Shown here: positions 1-6,444 of the stretch, in pieces
Numbering within the stretch: position 1 is the stretch's first letter
Layout of the letters: each line of letters starts with the position of its first letter
NCBI GenBank assembly: GCA_900544105.1
Contig: UQUC01000081.1
Coordinates: forward strand, 1-7,822
Length of the DNA: 7,822 nt
Origin: an uncultured Oscillibacter sp.
GTDB lineage: Bacteria > Bacillota > Clostridia > Oscillospirales > Oscillospiraceae
Reading direction: 5' to 3'
Notes under the pieces: generated by a model
Told to the model about the DNA's origin: nothing
What the model saw: only the letters and a program-made list of their open reading frames with translations
Database searches by the model: none
Translations under genes and position numbers: made by a program

Positions 1-46
1 CGCGCACAGCGGCTTCCACGCCGAAACAGGGGGCTTCCCTCCCCCG

Positions 47-64
47 GCCGCAGTGCGGCTTTTT
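47..64 (+). terminator. Terminator-like hairpin at the left edge
   Basis: The stem GCCGC (47-51) and GCGGC (55-59) closes a three-base loop and is followed by five T residues (60-64). This fits a short intrinsic terminator for a plus-strand gene lying left of the window. Positions 1-46 contain only short GC-rich inverted repeats, such as CGGC 10-13 with GCCG 20-23, and no recognisable gene. The stem is only five base pairs, so the call is moderate. Confidence 0.45.
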
Positions 65-102
65 ACTGCCAGCGAGATCGCTCCAAACAGAACGACCGGA
101 GA

Positions 103-136
103 AAGCGGATGCACGCCATAAGGTGTGCATCCGCTT
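103..136 (-). terminator. 15-bp hairpin downstream of the HAD hydrolase gene
   Basis: Positions 103-117 and 122-136 form a 15-bp stem around the tetraloop ATAA. Twelve outer pairs are perfect, then one G-T pair, then two more pairs. It starts 86 bases past the HAD stop codon, where the terminator of the five-gene minus-strand operon would be expected. The weakness is that no run of T follows on the minus strand (it continues TTTCTCC), so it may instead be an mRNA 3'-end stabiliser or a protein-binding site. Positions 137-221 show no further gene or clear signal. Confidence 0.5.
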
Positions 137-221
137 GAGATGGTCAATAAAAGGGTAAATTCTCCGCGACGGTAAGGCAGGGCAGTCGTTAGCGGCCCTC
201 TCCCAATGCCGCTTTGGATCT

Positions 222-1028
222 TTAGAAAAACGGAACGTACATTCCGGAGGACTGCTGGGCTTCGTCGATGTGCATATCGGGGTTGATCTGATCCAGCCAG
301 GGGATCATGTCCAGAAGATTCTGGATCACAAGGTCGGGCTTTTCTGCGTCCGCCGCCGTTGCCGCGTCCTTCTGGGCAGAGAGCGCGGAGACGATCTGAA
401 CGGCTTTGCCGAAGCCCGCTTGCTTGGCGCCGATGATGTCACGGGAGATCGTATCGCCCACATACACGCAGTTTTCGGCTGTGGTCTGCATCTGCCGCAG
501 AGAAATGCGGAAGATCTCCGGGTGGGGCTTGCGATAGCCGGTCACGCTGGAAACCGTCACATCCTCCATGCAGCCCCGGATGCCGTACTCCTCCAGCATG
601 TTGAACACGTTGTAAAGGGAGGCATTGTTGGAAATGATGCCGATATGGTAGCCGCGGGCCTTCAGCGCTTCCAGCGTTTCCAGAACGTCGCCCCGCAGCT
701 CCCGGTGGTAATAGGTCACCTCCCAGAGATTGGCCAGCTCCTCCGTAATGGGGATCAGCTTTTCCCGGTCGAAGCCAAATTCTTTCAGATAGTAATCCGG
801 CCAGATCTCCTCCGGCTTCTTCTCCAATTCCAGGCCCTCGCTCCAGCGCTTGTATTCTTTCAGGCCGGCCATGACCCGGCGGTCAAACTCCTCCGGGCTG
901 CATCCCGGCTCCAGGCCGTGCGCCCGCAGGGTTTTTTGCAGCGCGTCCATGGCCTTCGCCTGGGTCTCCTGATTGTTCCAGATGTCCTCTAATGTGCCGC
1001 CCATATCGAATAAAACGGTATTCAGCAT
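222..1028 (-). CDS. HAD-superfamily hydrolase, cap-containing (family IA-like)
   Basis: This 268-residue cytoplasmic protein has the four HAD motifs in order. Motif I is FDMGGT with the nucleophile D8. Motif II is IISNN with S133. Motif III has K167 in YRKPHP. Motif IV is VGDTISRD with D192 and D197. A helical cap domain lies at about residues 15-110. Family members remove phosphate from small phosphorylated metabolites, and some have other activities. Motif I has Gly at position 10, where phosphatases normally carry the second Asp that acts as acid/base, so ordinary phosphatase activity is uncertain. The residues after about 215 are an Ala/Asp-rich tail with no family signature. The start is supported by AAGGAGG (complement of 1037-1043), eight bases before ATG. 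The gene is last in the operon, 27 bases after the membrane-protein gene. Its substrate cannot be read from the sequence. Confidence 0.9.
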   Translation of the reverse strand: MLNTVLFDMGGTLEDIWNNQETQAKAMDALQKTLRAHGLEPGCSPEEFDRRVMAGLKEYKRWSEGLELEKKPEEIWPDYYLKEFGFDREKLIPITEELANLWEVTYYHRELRGDVLETLEALKARGYHIGIISNNASLYNVFNMLEEYGIRGCMEDVTVSSVTGYRKPHPEIFRISLRQMQTTAENCVYVGDTISRDIIGAKQAGFGKAVQIVSALSAQKDAATAADAEKPDLVIQNLLDMIPWLDQINPDMHIDEAQQSSGMYVPFF

Positions 1029-1055
1029 TGGTGGATCCTCCTTACCGGTCGTTAT

Positions 1056-1712
1056 TTATGATTCATCGTCATCGTCTTCGTAAAACAGCATGGCCTCATC
1101 CTGGGCGTTATGGAACGCACCGGGAGCCGTTCCGGAGCTTTCCGGGCCAAACAGGGCCTCTGTGGGGGAGATATCCGGCTCCGGCGTCTGGACCGGATCG
1201 GATACCGGCTTTGCAGCGGGCTTCTTTTTCTGCTCCTGTTCCACCGCCTCTTTCAGCTCCTCCGAGATGGTCTTTCTGACGAAATACTCGGGATGCGCCT
1301 TTCGCAGCCTTCGGTAGATGGGCCAGCTGACGGCGTTGCCAAGCAGCACCGGCGGCAGGCCGACCGTCAGAAACAGGCGCAGCATAGAGCCTCTCGTCTC
1401 CTGCGGCAGCATCCACGCCGCCGCGCAGAACATCAGCAGGATCACAGCCAGCCCAGCAAAGCCGTAGGGCACCACCCGCTTGTCCTTCAACAGGAACAAC
1501 AGGCAGCAGAGCAGCGTGCTGATGACCGTGATGATGATGGTGTGGAGCATGGAGGTGACCGTTTCGCCGCCGAAGGAGACGGTCCGGTACAGCGGTCCCG
1601 CCAGAAGCGCGGCTGTACAGAAGTAAACGGCCAGATCCAGCAGGGCCGCACCGCACGCCGCCAGCGCAATGGGGCTTTTTCTGCGGCCATGCTTGTCGAT
1701 AAAGAAGCTCAT
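1056..1712 (-). CDS. Four-helix integral membrane protein of unknown function, acidic tail
   Basis: I do not recognise this 218-residue protein. A short basic N terminus (KHGRRK, 7-12) precedes four hydrophobic stretches at about 15-39, 54-75, 82-103 and 111-132, a compact four-helix bundle. The last 85 residues are hydrophilic: a charged helical segment rich in Glu and Lys (about 145-165), a Pro/Ser/Thr-rich linker (about 165-200) and a strongly acidic end (EDDDDES). The positive-inside rule places both termini in the cytoplasm. GAGG six bases before ATG supports the start. It lies between the binding-protein gene and the HAD gene, 27 bases from the latter, so co-transcription is likely. It could be an accessory subunit or regulator of the transporter or of the hydrolase, but no motif shows this. 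It is clearly a real gene because of its membrane pattern, spacing and ribosome binding site. Confidence 0.8.
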   Translation of the reverse strand: MSFFIDKHGRRKSPIALAACGAALLDLAVYFCTAALLAGPLYRTVSFGGETVTSMLHTIIITVISTLLCCLLFLLKDKRVVPYGFAGLAVILLMFCAAAWMLPQETRGSMLRLFLTVGLPPVLLGNAVSWPIYRRLRKAHPEYFVRKTISEELKEAVEQEQKKKPAAKPVSDPVQTPEPDISPTEALFGPESSGTAPGAFHNAQDEAMLFYEDDDDES

Positions 1713-1741
1713 AGATACCTCGCAGTTTTGAAAATGAAGCG

Positions 1742-1813
1742 GAGAGCCTGCGCTCTCTTCGTCCTAAAAAGCTTTTGGGATGAAGAGAGCGGCGGACGAT
1801 CGTCCGCCGCTCT
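1742..1813 (-). repeat. Overlapping, mutually exclusive hairpins in the operon gap
   Basis: The 134-base gap 1713-1846 carries three overlapping inverted repeats. First, 1786-1813 is a perfect 28-bp palindrome (stem AGAGCGGCGGACGA). Second, 1751-1769 and 1773-1791 form an extended stem: ten perfect pairs (CGCTCTCTTC with GAAGAGAGCG) followed by nine more with two G-T pairs. Third, GAGAGC 1742-1747 pairs with GCTCTC 1752-1757. The segment 1786-1791 belongs to both large hairpins and 1752-1757 to two, so an RNA can form only some of them at once. In transcript order the palindrome comes 33 bases after the binding-protein stop. It may act as a partial terminator or 3' stabiliser, setting lower expression of the two distal genes. 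No clean T run follows it. Confidence 0.7.
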
Positions 1814-1846
1814 TGCTTACATACAGTCAGCGGATGGAAGGACCGA

Positions 1847-3067
1847 TCAGCCCATCATCTGCCAGAAATCGCGGACGGCGTTGTAGTTCACATAGATCTC
1901 GTTGGCGTCAAAGGGAGCAACGTTGATCTCGGAGAAGGGAGTGGAGCCCTCGGCGGGTTCGATGTCATCGCGGACAGGCCAGCCGCCCAGAGTGTTGAAG
2001 GGCTTGTAACCAGAGGTGTCACCGTCGATGCCGCCCATCATGAAGCGGATCAGCAGCTTGGCGGCGGCAGGATGCTCGCAGCCTTCCACAACGTACAGGG
2101 TGTTGACGGCGGGGATACCGGTGTCAGGCTCCAGATTCACGGGAGCGAAGACCCAGCCGTTATCGGCGGCCTTGCGGAGCTTGGAGGAAGCGCAGAAGCC
2201 AACGGGGGGATCCTTCTGGCCGGGGGTACCGACAGCCTCGGCGATCGCGTCGGAGGAGGCGGTGAAGATCGGTTCGTTGGCGTGCAGACGCTTCAGGAAC
2301 TCATAACCGGCGTTCTCGCAGCCTTCGGACAGCTTCAGTTCTTCGCCGTACAGGGCCTTATAAGCCTCGGCCAGACGGTTCGGCTCCTCGCCTACGCAGA
2401 AGCCGGTGATCCAGGAGCCCCAGGCCAGGTTGTCCAGAGGATTCTGCATCATGATCTTGCCCTTCCACTGGGGCTCGGTCAGCTGCCAGATGTTGGTGAT
2501 GGGAGAACCGTCGGGATAAGCCTCCGTGTTGTAGAAGAGCTGGGTCAGCTCAATGTACAGGGGCGTGGCGGTCGCGGTGTAGCTGGGGTCGATGTGGGCG
2601 AAGATGTCAGCGGGCTGATAGTTGTAGAACACCTTGTTGGCCACATACTCGTTCCACATGGAGCCGTCCTGGTCCTTGATGTGGACAACGTCGGCTACAT
2701 GCTGGCCGGCATCGTACTCACGGGTAACCTTCTCCAGCAGCTCGTTGGTTGAGATGTCGAAGGGAACGCAGTCAATGCCGGGATACTTTTCCTCGAAAGC
2801 GGCCTCCACCTTGGTGCATCTGGAGGAGATGGAGTACAGGGTCACGGTGCCGCCCTCATCAAGGGCCTTCTGATACAGCTCCTCATCGGTTTCCTCGGTG
2901 TTGTAGATCTGAGAAGCTTCTTCCCAGGGGGTCAGCTGGGTTTCCGCAGGGGGAGTGCTGGGGTCGGTGGTGTCGCCGGACGTGTCGGCTTTCTTTCCGC
3001 AGCCGACCAGGCTCAGCATCATCGTGCCAGCCAACAGTGCCGCCAGGAGCTTTTTGCGCTTCAACAT
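1847..3067 (-). CDS. ABC transporter solute-binding lipoprotein (Fe(III)/AfuA-like fold family)
   Basis: This 406-residue protein has a basic start (MLKRKK), a hydrophobic core and the lipobox LVGC with the lipidated Cys at 23. A Thr/Asp/Pro-rich linker (about 27-45) then tethers it outside the membrane. The two-lobe binding domain begins near TVTLYSISSR (74-83) and contains EAAFEEKYPGI, ADVVHIKD and PQWKGKI, typical of the extracellular solute-binding proteins grouped with ferric, thiamine, aminoethylphosphonate and sugar-phosphate receptors. Where ferric-binding members carry two adjacent Tyr, this protein appears to read FCASSKLR (291-298), so iron is unlikely. It has six further Cys (84, 100, 224, 250, 292, 330). 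The chosen ATG has GGAGG seven bases upstream. A TTG five codons earlier is in frame but overlaps that site. It follows the ATPase gene after 58 bases that include a short GCGG/CCGC hairpin (3100-3113). The exact ligand is unknown. Confidence 0.88.
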   Translation of the reverse strand: MLKRKKLLAALLAGTMMLSLVGCGKKADTSGDTTDPSTPPAETQLTPWEEASQIYNTEETDEELYQKALDEGGTVTLYSISSRCTKVEAAFEEKYPGIDCVPFDISTNELLEKVTREYDAGQHVADVVHIKDQDGSMWNEYVANKVFYNYQPADIFAHIDPSYTATATPLYIELTQLFYNTEAYPDGSPITNIWQLTEPQWKGKIMMQNPLDNLAWGSWITGFCVGEEPNRLAEAYKALYGEELKLSEGCENAGYEFLKRLHANEPIFTASSDAIAEAVGTPGQKDPPVGFCASSKLRKAADNGWVFAPVNLEPDTGIPAVNTLYVVEGCEHPAAAKLLIRFMMGGIDGDTSGYKPFNTLGGWPVRDDIEPAEGSTPFSEINVAPFDANEIYVNYNAVRDFWQMMG

Positions 3068-3075
3068 GTTCTTTT

Positions 3076-3080
3076 CCTCC
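3076..3080 (-). promoter_or_regulatory. Ribosome binding site that fixes the lipoprotein start
   Basis: On the minus strand GGAGG lies eight bases before the ATG at 3067-3065. An in-frame TTG at 3082 would add five residues but sits on top of this site and would place extra acidic residues before the signal peptide, so the ATG is preferred. Confidence 0.8.
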
Positions 3081-3125
3081 AAATCAGATTTTTATTTTCG
3101 CGGACTCTGCCGCAGTGGTACAAAT

Positions 3126-4247
3126 TTACACGCAGTATTTGATCAGATTCTCGCTCTTGGTCTCGAAAACGTTGACCTTCTTGGGATTGAAGCCCAGATA
3201 CACCGGCTCGTCGCTGGCGTAGTGGGTGGAGCCAAGCTCCTTGACCGTCAGCATGGTGTCGCCCACCCGGACGCTGACCAGCGTTTCGGAACCGGCGGGC
3301 ATGCCGGAGTAAACGTGGCCTCCCACCCAATGCGCGTCATCCGCCTGACGGCTGATGGACAGCTGCTCGGGCCGGACGCCGATGGTCACATCGACGCTGC
3401 CGGACTGGGGCGCGGCCTCGGTCATATCGCCCCGCTCGAAGCCCAGCTGACCGAGAGGACTATCGACCCGCATACCGCCGGCCTCCACCTGAGCGGTGCC
3501 CTTGACGAAGTTGATGCTGGGGTTGCCGATGAAGTCGGCCGTGTAGAGGTTCACAGGGTTGTCATACAGCTCCAGAGGCGGTGCGACCTGCACCAGCTCG
3601 CCCTTGCGGTACAGGGCGATGCGGGTGGACATGGTCAGCGCCTCCACCTGATCGTGGGTGACGTAGATGATGGTGGTGCCGGTCTCGTGATGGAGCCGCT
3701 TCAGCTCAGCGCGCATATCCACGCGGAGCTTGGCGTCCAGGTTGGAAAGAGGCTCATCCAGCAGAAGCAGTCTGGGCTCGGAAACAATGGCGCGGGCGAT
3801 GGCCACACGCTGCTGCTGGCCGCCGGACAGCTCGGTGGGATAGCGCTTGGCGAATTCACCGATCTGCATACGGTCCAGAGCGCTGGCGACCTTTTTGGCG
3901 ATGGTCTCGCTGTTTTCCTTGCGGATACGCAGGCCGAAGGCCACGTTGTCGAACACGGTCATGTGGGGCCACAGCGCGTAGGACTGGAACACCAGATTCA
4001 GGTTGCGCTTGCTGGGCGGGGCGAAAGAAGCTTCCGCCGCGTTGACGATCTCCTTGCCGTCCATCAGGATAATGCCGTTCTGGGGCTTTTCCAGGCCGGA
4101 GACCACGCGGAGGGTGGTGGTCTTGCCGCAGCCGGAGGGCCCCAGCAGGGTCATGAAGTCGCCGTCCTCGATGGTGAGGTTCAGATCCTTCAGAACGTGG
4201 TTTTTGCCGTAATATTTATCAATATGAGTCAGTTCAATTTTACTCAT
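3126..4247 (-). CDS. ABC transporter ATP-binding protein (MalK/UgpC/FbpC-like)
   Basis: This 373-residue cytoplasmic ATPase energises the importer. It has Walker A GPSGCGKT (36-43), Q-loop Q88, the signature LSGGQ (140-144), Walker B LLLLDE (160-165) and the switch His H198 in YVTHDQ. All catalytic residues are intact. After about residue 235 comes ADFIGNPSINFVKG, the usual entry to the C-terminal regulatory TOBE/OB-like domain of MalK-type subunits. Here that domain runs to the C terminus and includes GVRPEQL (290-296). Only one ATPase is present, so a homodimer would serve the fused permease. GAGGAG (complement of 4256-4261) sits eight bases before ATG. The gene starts 28 bases after the permease stop, so the two are surely co-transcribed. 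Sequence of this kind does not distinguish iron, polyamine, sugar or phosphoester importers. Confidence 0.95.
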   Translation of the reverse strand: MSKIELTHIDKYYGKNHVLKDLNLTIEDGDFMTLLGPSGCGKTTTLRVVSGLEKPQNGIILMDGKEIVNAAEASFAPPSKRNLNLVFQSYALWPHMTVFDNVAFGLRIRKENSETIAKKVASALDRMQIGEFAKRYPTELSGGQQQRVAIARAIVSEPRLLLLDEPLSNLDAKLRVDMRAELKRLHHETGTTIIYVTHDQVEALTMSTRIALYRKGELVQVAPPLELYDNPVNLYTADFIGNPSINFVKGTAQVEAGGMRVDSPLGQLGFERGDMTEAAPQSGSVDVTIGVRPEQLSISRQADDAHWVGGHVYSGMPAGSETLVSVRVGDTMLTVKELGSTHYASDEPVYLGFNPKKVNVFETKSENLIKYCV

Positions 4248-4275
4248 GGTCTCGTCTCCTCTTTTTTATCTCATC

Positions 4276-6147
4276 TCAGCCGGCCATGCTCTTGGCCAGG
4301 TCTGCGTCTCCGAAGATATTTGCCAGCGCGTATACCAGGAACACGATGGAGAACATCACGATGGCCACGCAGTTAGAAGCCTGCGGGCAGTTCTGGTTCT
4401 GGTACTGGAACGCCAGATACGGCAGCGTGGAGGTCTTGGGCGTCATGATCAGGATGATCAGATCCAATTCCTTCATAATGGAAACGAAGATCAGCATGAA
4501 GCCGGAAATAAAGCCGCCCTTGGACAGGGGGAACACGATCTTGACAAAACGCTTGAAGAAGCCTGCGCCCTCGATGGTGGCGGCCTCCTCCAGCTCGCCG
4601 CTGATCTGCAGCATGTTGGAGGTACCGGCGCGGGAGGCAAAGGGCAGATGCTTGACCACGGAGGTCAGCGTCAGCAGGGCGAAGGTGCCGTACAGGGGCG
4701 GAATGAGCGTTACGCCGAAGAGCATCTGAGGCTTGGAGAACATGGACAGGTAAATGCCGCCGAACGCCACGGAGGGGATCAGGTAGGGGATAAACACCAG
4801 CTGCTCCACCAGCTTGCCGTGGAGCTTGCCGCGGCCCTTGGCGCAGATGTAACCCAGCATCTGACCGAAGATGGTGCCGAACACGCCGTTGACAAGGGTC
4901 AGCTTCAGGGAGTTCACCAGAGACATCATAAAGGTTTCATTCTTGAAGATGCCGGGGACGCCCTCCATGATGTTGGGATCACCCTCGCCGATCCAGTAGT
5001 ACAGCGTGAAGTTGGACAGAGAATAGGTGCCCTCCTTCAGCATGCAGCTCTCCAGGATCAGGATGATCACCGGCATGATGATGCCGACGATGAAGAAGAT
5101 GAACAGGATGATGGTCACAATGGGCTTCCAGCCGCCCAGACCGATGGGGGTGGACCGTCCGCCCTTGCCGCCGATGGTGGCGTAGGACTTGCGGGCGCCG
5201 ATGAGCCGCTGGTTGATGAACACCGACAGAGAAGCGATGCAGATCATCAGGATGGCCATGGCGAAGGCCGTCTGCGTGTTCTGGGACTTACTGTTGGAAT
5301 ACAGCTCGCTGGACAGCGTCCGGAAGCTGACGGGAGAGCCCAGATAGTTGATGGTGCCGAAGGTGCCGATGGCCTTGGAGAAGGTCAGGATCACGGCGGA
5401 AAGCATAGCGGGCAGCACCAGAGGCAGGGTGATCTTCCGCAGGATCAGGGGCTTGCTGGCTCCCTGGATCTCGCCCATCTCCTCCAGCTCGGAGTTGATG
5501 GAGTTCAGCGCCGCGGACACCAGCAGATATGTATATGCGTAATAGTGGAGCGTCAGCACAATGATGATCGCCAGACGGCCGTAAGCGATGGGGGACAGAA
5601 TGGCTTCGATCCGATCCGTGGATATGCCCGCATTCATCATGAGGGCCGCGATAAAGCCGGGAGCGCCGCCGACGCGGGGGGTCTTGAACATACTCAGCCA
5701 TGCCTGAGACTTGACCCAGGAGGGGATCATATAGGGGATGATCACCGCCAGGGAGAAGAAGGGCTTGAAGGGAAGGTCGCTGCGGACCATCAGCCAGGCC
5801 AGTATGGAGCCAAGGGCGATGGCGCATACGGAAACGCCGACGCCGATGGTCAGGGAGTTCAGCAGGGGCTTGAACAGCAGATTCCAGGAAAGGTCACTGG
5901 CCAGCAGCCGCTGCCAATAGTACAGGGTAAATTTGCCTACGTCGGCCATGGTGCCGCCGGTGGCTCTCAGGTCCCGCTGCGCGAGCTGGAACGTGGTGGA
6001 GAGCATGTCTACCAGGGGAAGAACGATCAAATAAGTCAGCAAAACAATGGCAACCAGCACGATCACGTTATAGGGGTTGGTTACGACTGCCTTGACCTGA
6101 TTCTTGAAACGCCTGGATTTCGAATAAGACTGATCTAATGGTTTCAT
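4276..6147 (-). CDS. Fused ABC transporter permease with two transmembrane domains
   Basis: This 623-residue inner-membrane protein joins two permease domains, as in FbpB, AfuB and ThiP. The first (about 27-315) and second (about 343-612) each have about six hydrophobic segments and one cytoplasmic EAA loop that docks the ATPase: EEMGEIQGASKP..LP (222-242) and EEAATIEGAG..FP (520-540). Gly and the I-x-LP/I-x-FP elements are conserved in both. The two halves therefore form the whole channel with no partner permease. The frame stays open upstream to 6357, but the extension is rich in Cys and Thr, runs through the predicted promoter and operator, and has no ribosome binding site. The ATG at 6147 follows GAGAGGG at a rather long spacing of 12 bases and gives a short basic cytoplasmic N terminus. 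It is the first gene of the operon, ahead of the ATPase and binding protein. Confidence 0.94.
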   Translation of the reverse strand: MKPLDQSYSKSRRFKNQVKAVVTNPYNVIVLVAIVLLTYLIVLPLVDMLSTTFQLAQRDLRATGGTMADVGKFTLYYWQRLLASDLSWNLLFKPLLNSLTIGVGVSVCAIALGSILAWLMVRSDLPFKPFFSLAVIIPYMIPSWVKSQAWLSMFKTPRVGGAPGFIAALMMNAGISTDRIEAILSPIAYGRLAIIIVLTLHYYAYTYLLVSAALNSINSELEEMGEIQGASKPLILRKITLPLVLPAMLSAVILTFSKAIGTFGTINYLGSPVSFRTLSSELYSNSKSQNTQTAFAMAILMICIASLSVFINQRLIGARKSYATIGGKGGRSTPIGLGGWKPIVTIILFIFFIVGIIMPVIILILESCMLKEGTYSLSNFTLYYWIGEGDPNIMEGVPGIFKNETFMMSLVNSLKLTLVNGVFGTIFGQMLGYICAKGRGKLHGKLVEQLVFIPYLIPSVAFGGIYLSMFSKPQMLFGVTLIPPLYGTFALLTLTSVVKHLPFASRAGTSNMLQISGELEEAATIEGAGFFKRFVKIVFPLSKGGFISGFMLIFVSIMKELDLIILIMTPKTSTLPYLAFQYQNQNCPQASNCVAIVMFSIVFLVYALANIFGDADLAKSMAG

Positions 6148-6159
6148 CGTGGACAGGAT

Positions 6160-6166
6160 CCCTCTC
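6160..6166 (-). promoter_or_regulatory. Weak ribosome binding site of the permease
   Basis: On the minus strand GAGAGGG ends 12 bases before the ATG at 6147-6145. The match is purine-rich but the spacing is longer than in the other genes of the operon, which suggests modest translation of the first cistron. No better start codon lies nearby in frame. Confidence 0.5.
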
Positions 6167-6197
6167 TTTCCTCTTGCGTGGAGGTGCGGCTTGCTAT

Positions 6198-6211
6198 CGC
6201 AAACGTTTTCA
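6198..6211. promoter_or_regulatory. LacI-family-like operator, proximal site
   Basis: The site CGCAAACGTTTTCA contains the 8-bp palindrome AAACGTTT (6201-6208) with the central CG typical of LacI/GalR-family operators, and it matches the catabolite-responsive consensus TGWAANCGNTNNCA except at two fixed bases. It is centred about 15 bases downstream of the predicted start site of the transporter operon, a position where a bound repressor blocks initiation or elongation. Eleven of 14 bases are identical to the distal site at 6353-6366. Confidence 0.6.
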
Positions 6212-6226
6212 GTCCTCCTGGTTTTT

Positions 6227-6255
6227 ATGATATATTTTCCATAAGGAAAAGTCAA
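6227..6255 (-). promoter_or_regulatory. Promoter of the transporter operon
   Basis: On the minus strand TTGACT (complement of 6250-6255) and TATCAT (complement of 6227-6232) are 17 bases apart, close to the sigma-A consensus. The DNA upstream of the -35 is AT-rich (6256-6300), like an UP element. The predicted start site is near 6220, giving a leader of about 70 bases that includes the proximal operator. Confidence 0.75.
6235..6250. repeat. Inverted repeat inside the promoter spacer
   Basis: TTTTCC (6235-6240) and GGAAAA (6245-6250) are perfect inverted copies separated by ATAA. They fill most of the spacer between the -35 and -10 elements of the transporter promoter. A dimeric regulator bound here would directly control RNA polymerase access. 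It may also be a chance symmetry in AT-rich DNA. Confidence 0.5.
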
Positions 6256-6352
6256 GAATTTAATATATATTTGGCATATTACAATAGAACAAGTGCATTT
6301 ATTTTGTGCATCTTGCATAGTTAAACAGACGTAAAGCAAACGCAAACTATTG

Positions 6353-6366
6353 CGCAAGCGCTTTCT
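6353..6366. promoter_or_regulatory. LacI-family-like operator, distal site
   Basis: The site CGCAAGCGCTTTCT contains the palindrome AAGCGCTT (6356-6363) and overlaps a second palindrome, TTGCGCAA (6350-6357). It lies about 139 bases upstream of the predicted transporter start and about 120 bases upstream of the predicted GDPD start. It could serve both promoters or form a DNA loop with the proximal site 155 bp away. Extra CGCAA half-sites occur at 6341-6345 and, inverted, at 6350-6354. Confidence 0.55.
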
Positions 6367-6444
6367 ATTTTGTCGCAGGCATTTTCATCGATGCAGAAGT
6401 ACGATGATCGCGGGGCAAACAAATGACCCCATCGAAATTTTACA

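Noticed and set aside
2955..4376. A 473-codon open frame on the plus strand opposite the ATPase gene
   Set aside because: It overlaps a complete ATPase with all motifs on the minus strand, and its own sequence is low-complexity His/Gly/Val/Leu-rich with no family match.
4246..6138. A 630-codon open frame on the plus strand opposite the permease gene
   Set aside because: It is rich in His, Gln, Gly and Asp with no domain, has no ribosome binding site and mirrors the codon pattern of the real permease on the other strand.
6148..6357. N-terminal extension of the permease by 70 codons
   Set aside because: It would run through the predicted -35/-10 and the proximal operator, has no ribosome binding site, and adds a Cys/Thr-rich sequence not typical of permeases.
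6385..6407. Inverted repeat TCATCG/CGATGA with an 11-base spacer as a further operator
   Set aside because: It is a single copy with no second occurrence near either promoter; six-base arms at this spacing can arise by chance.
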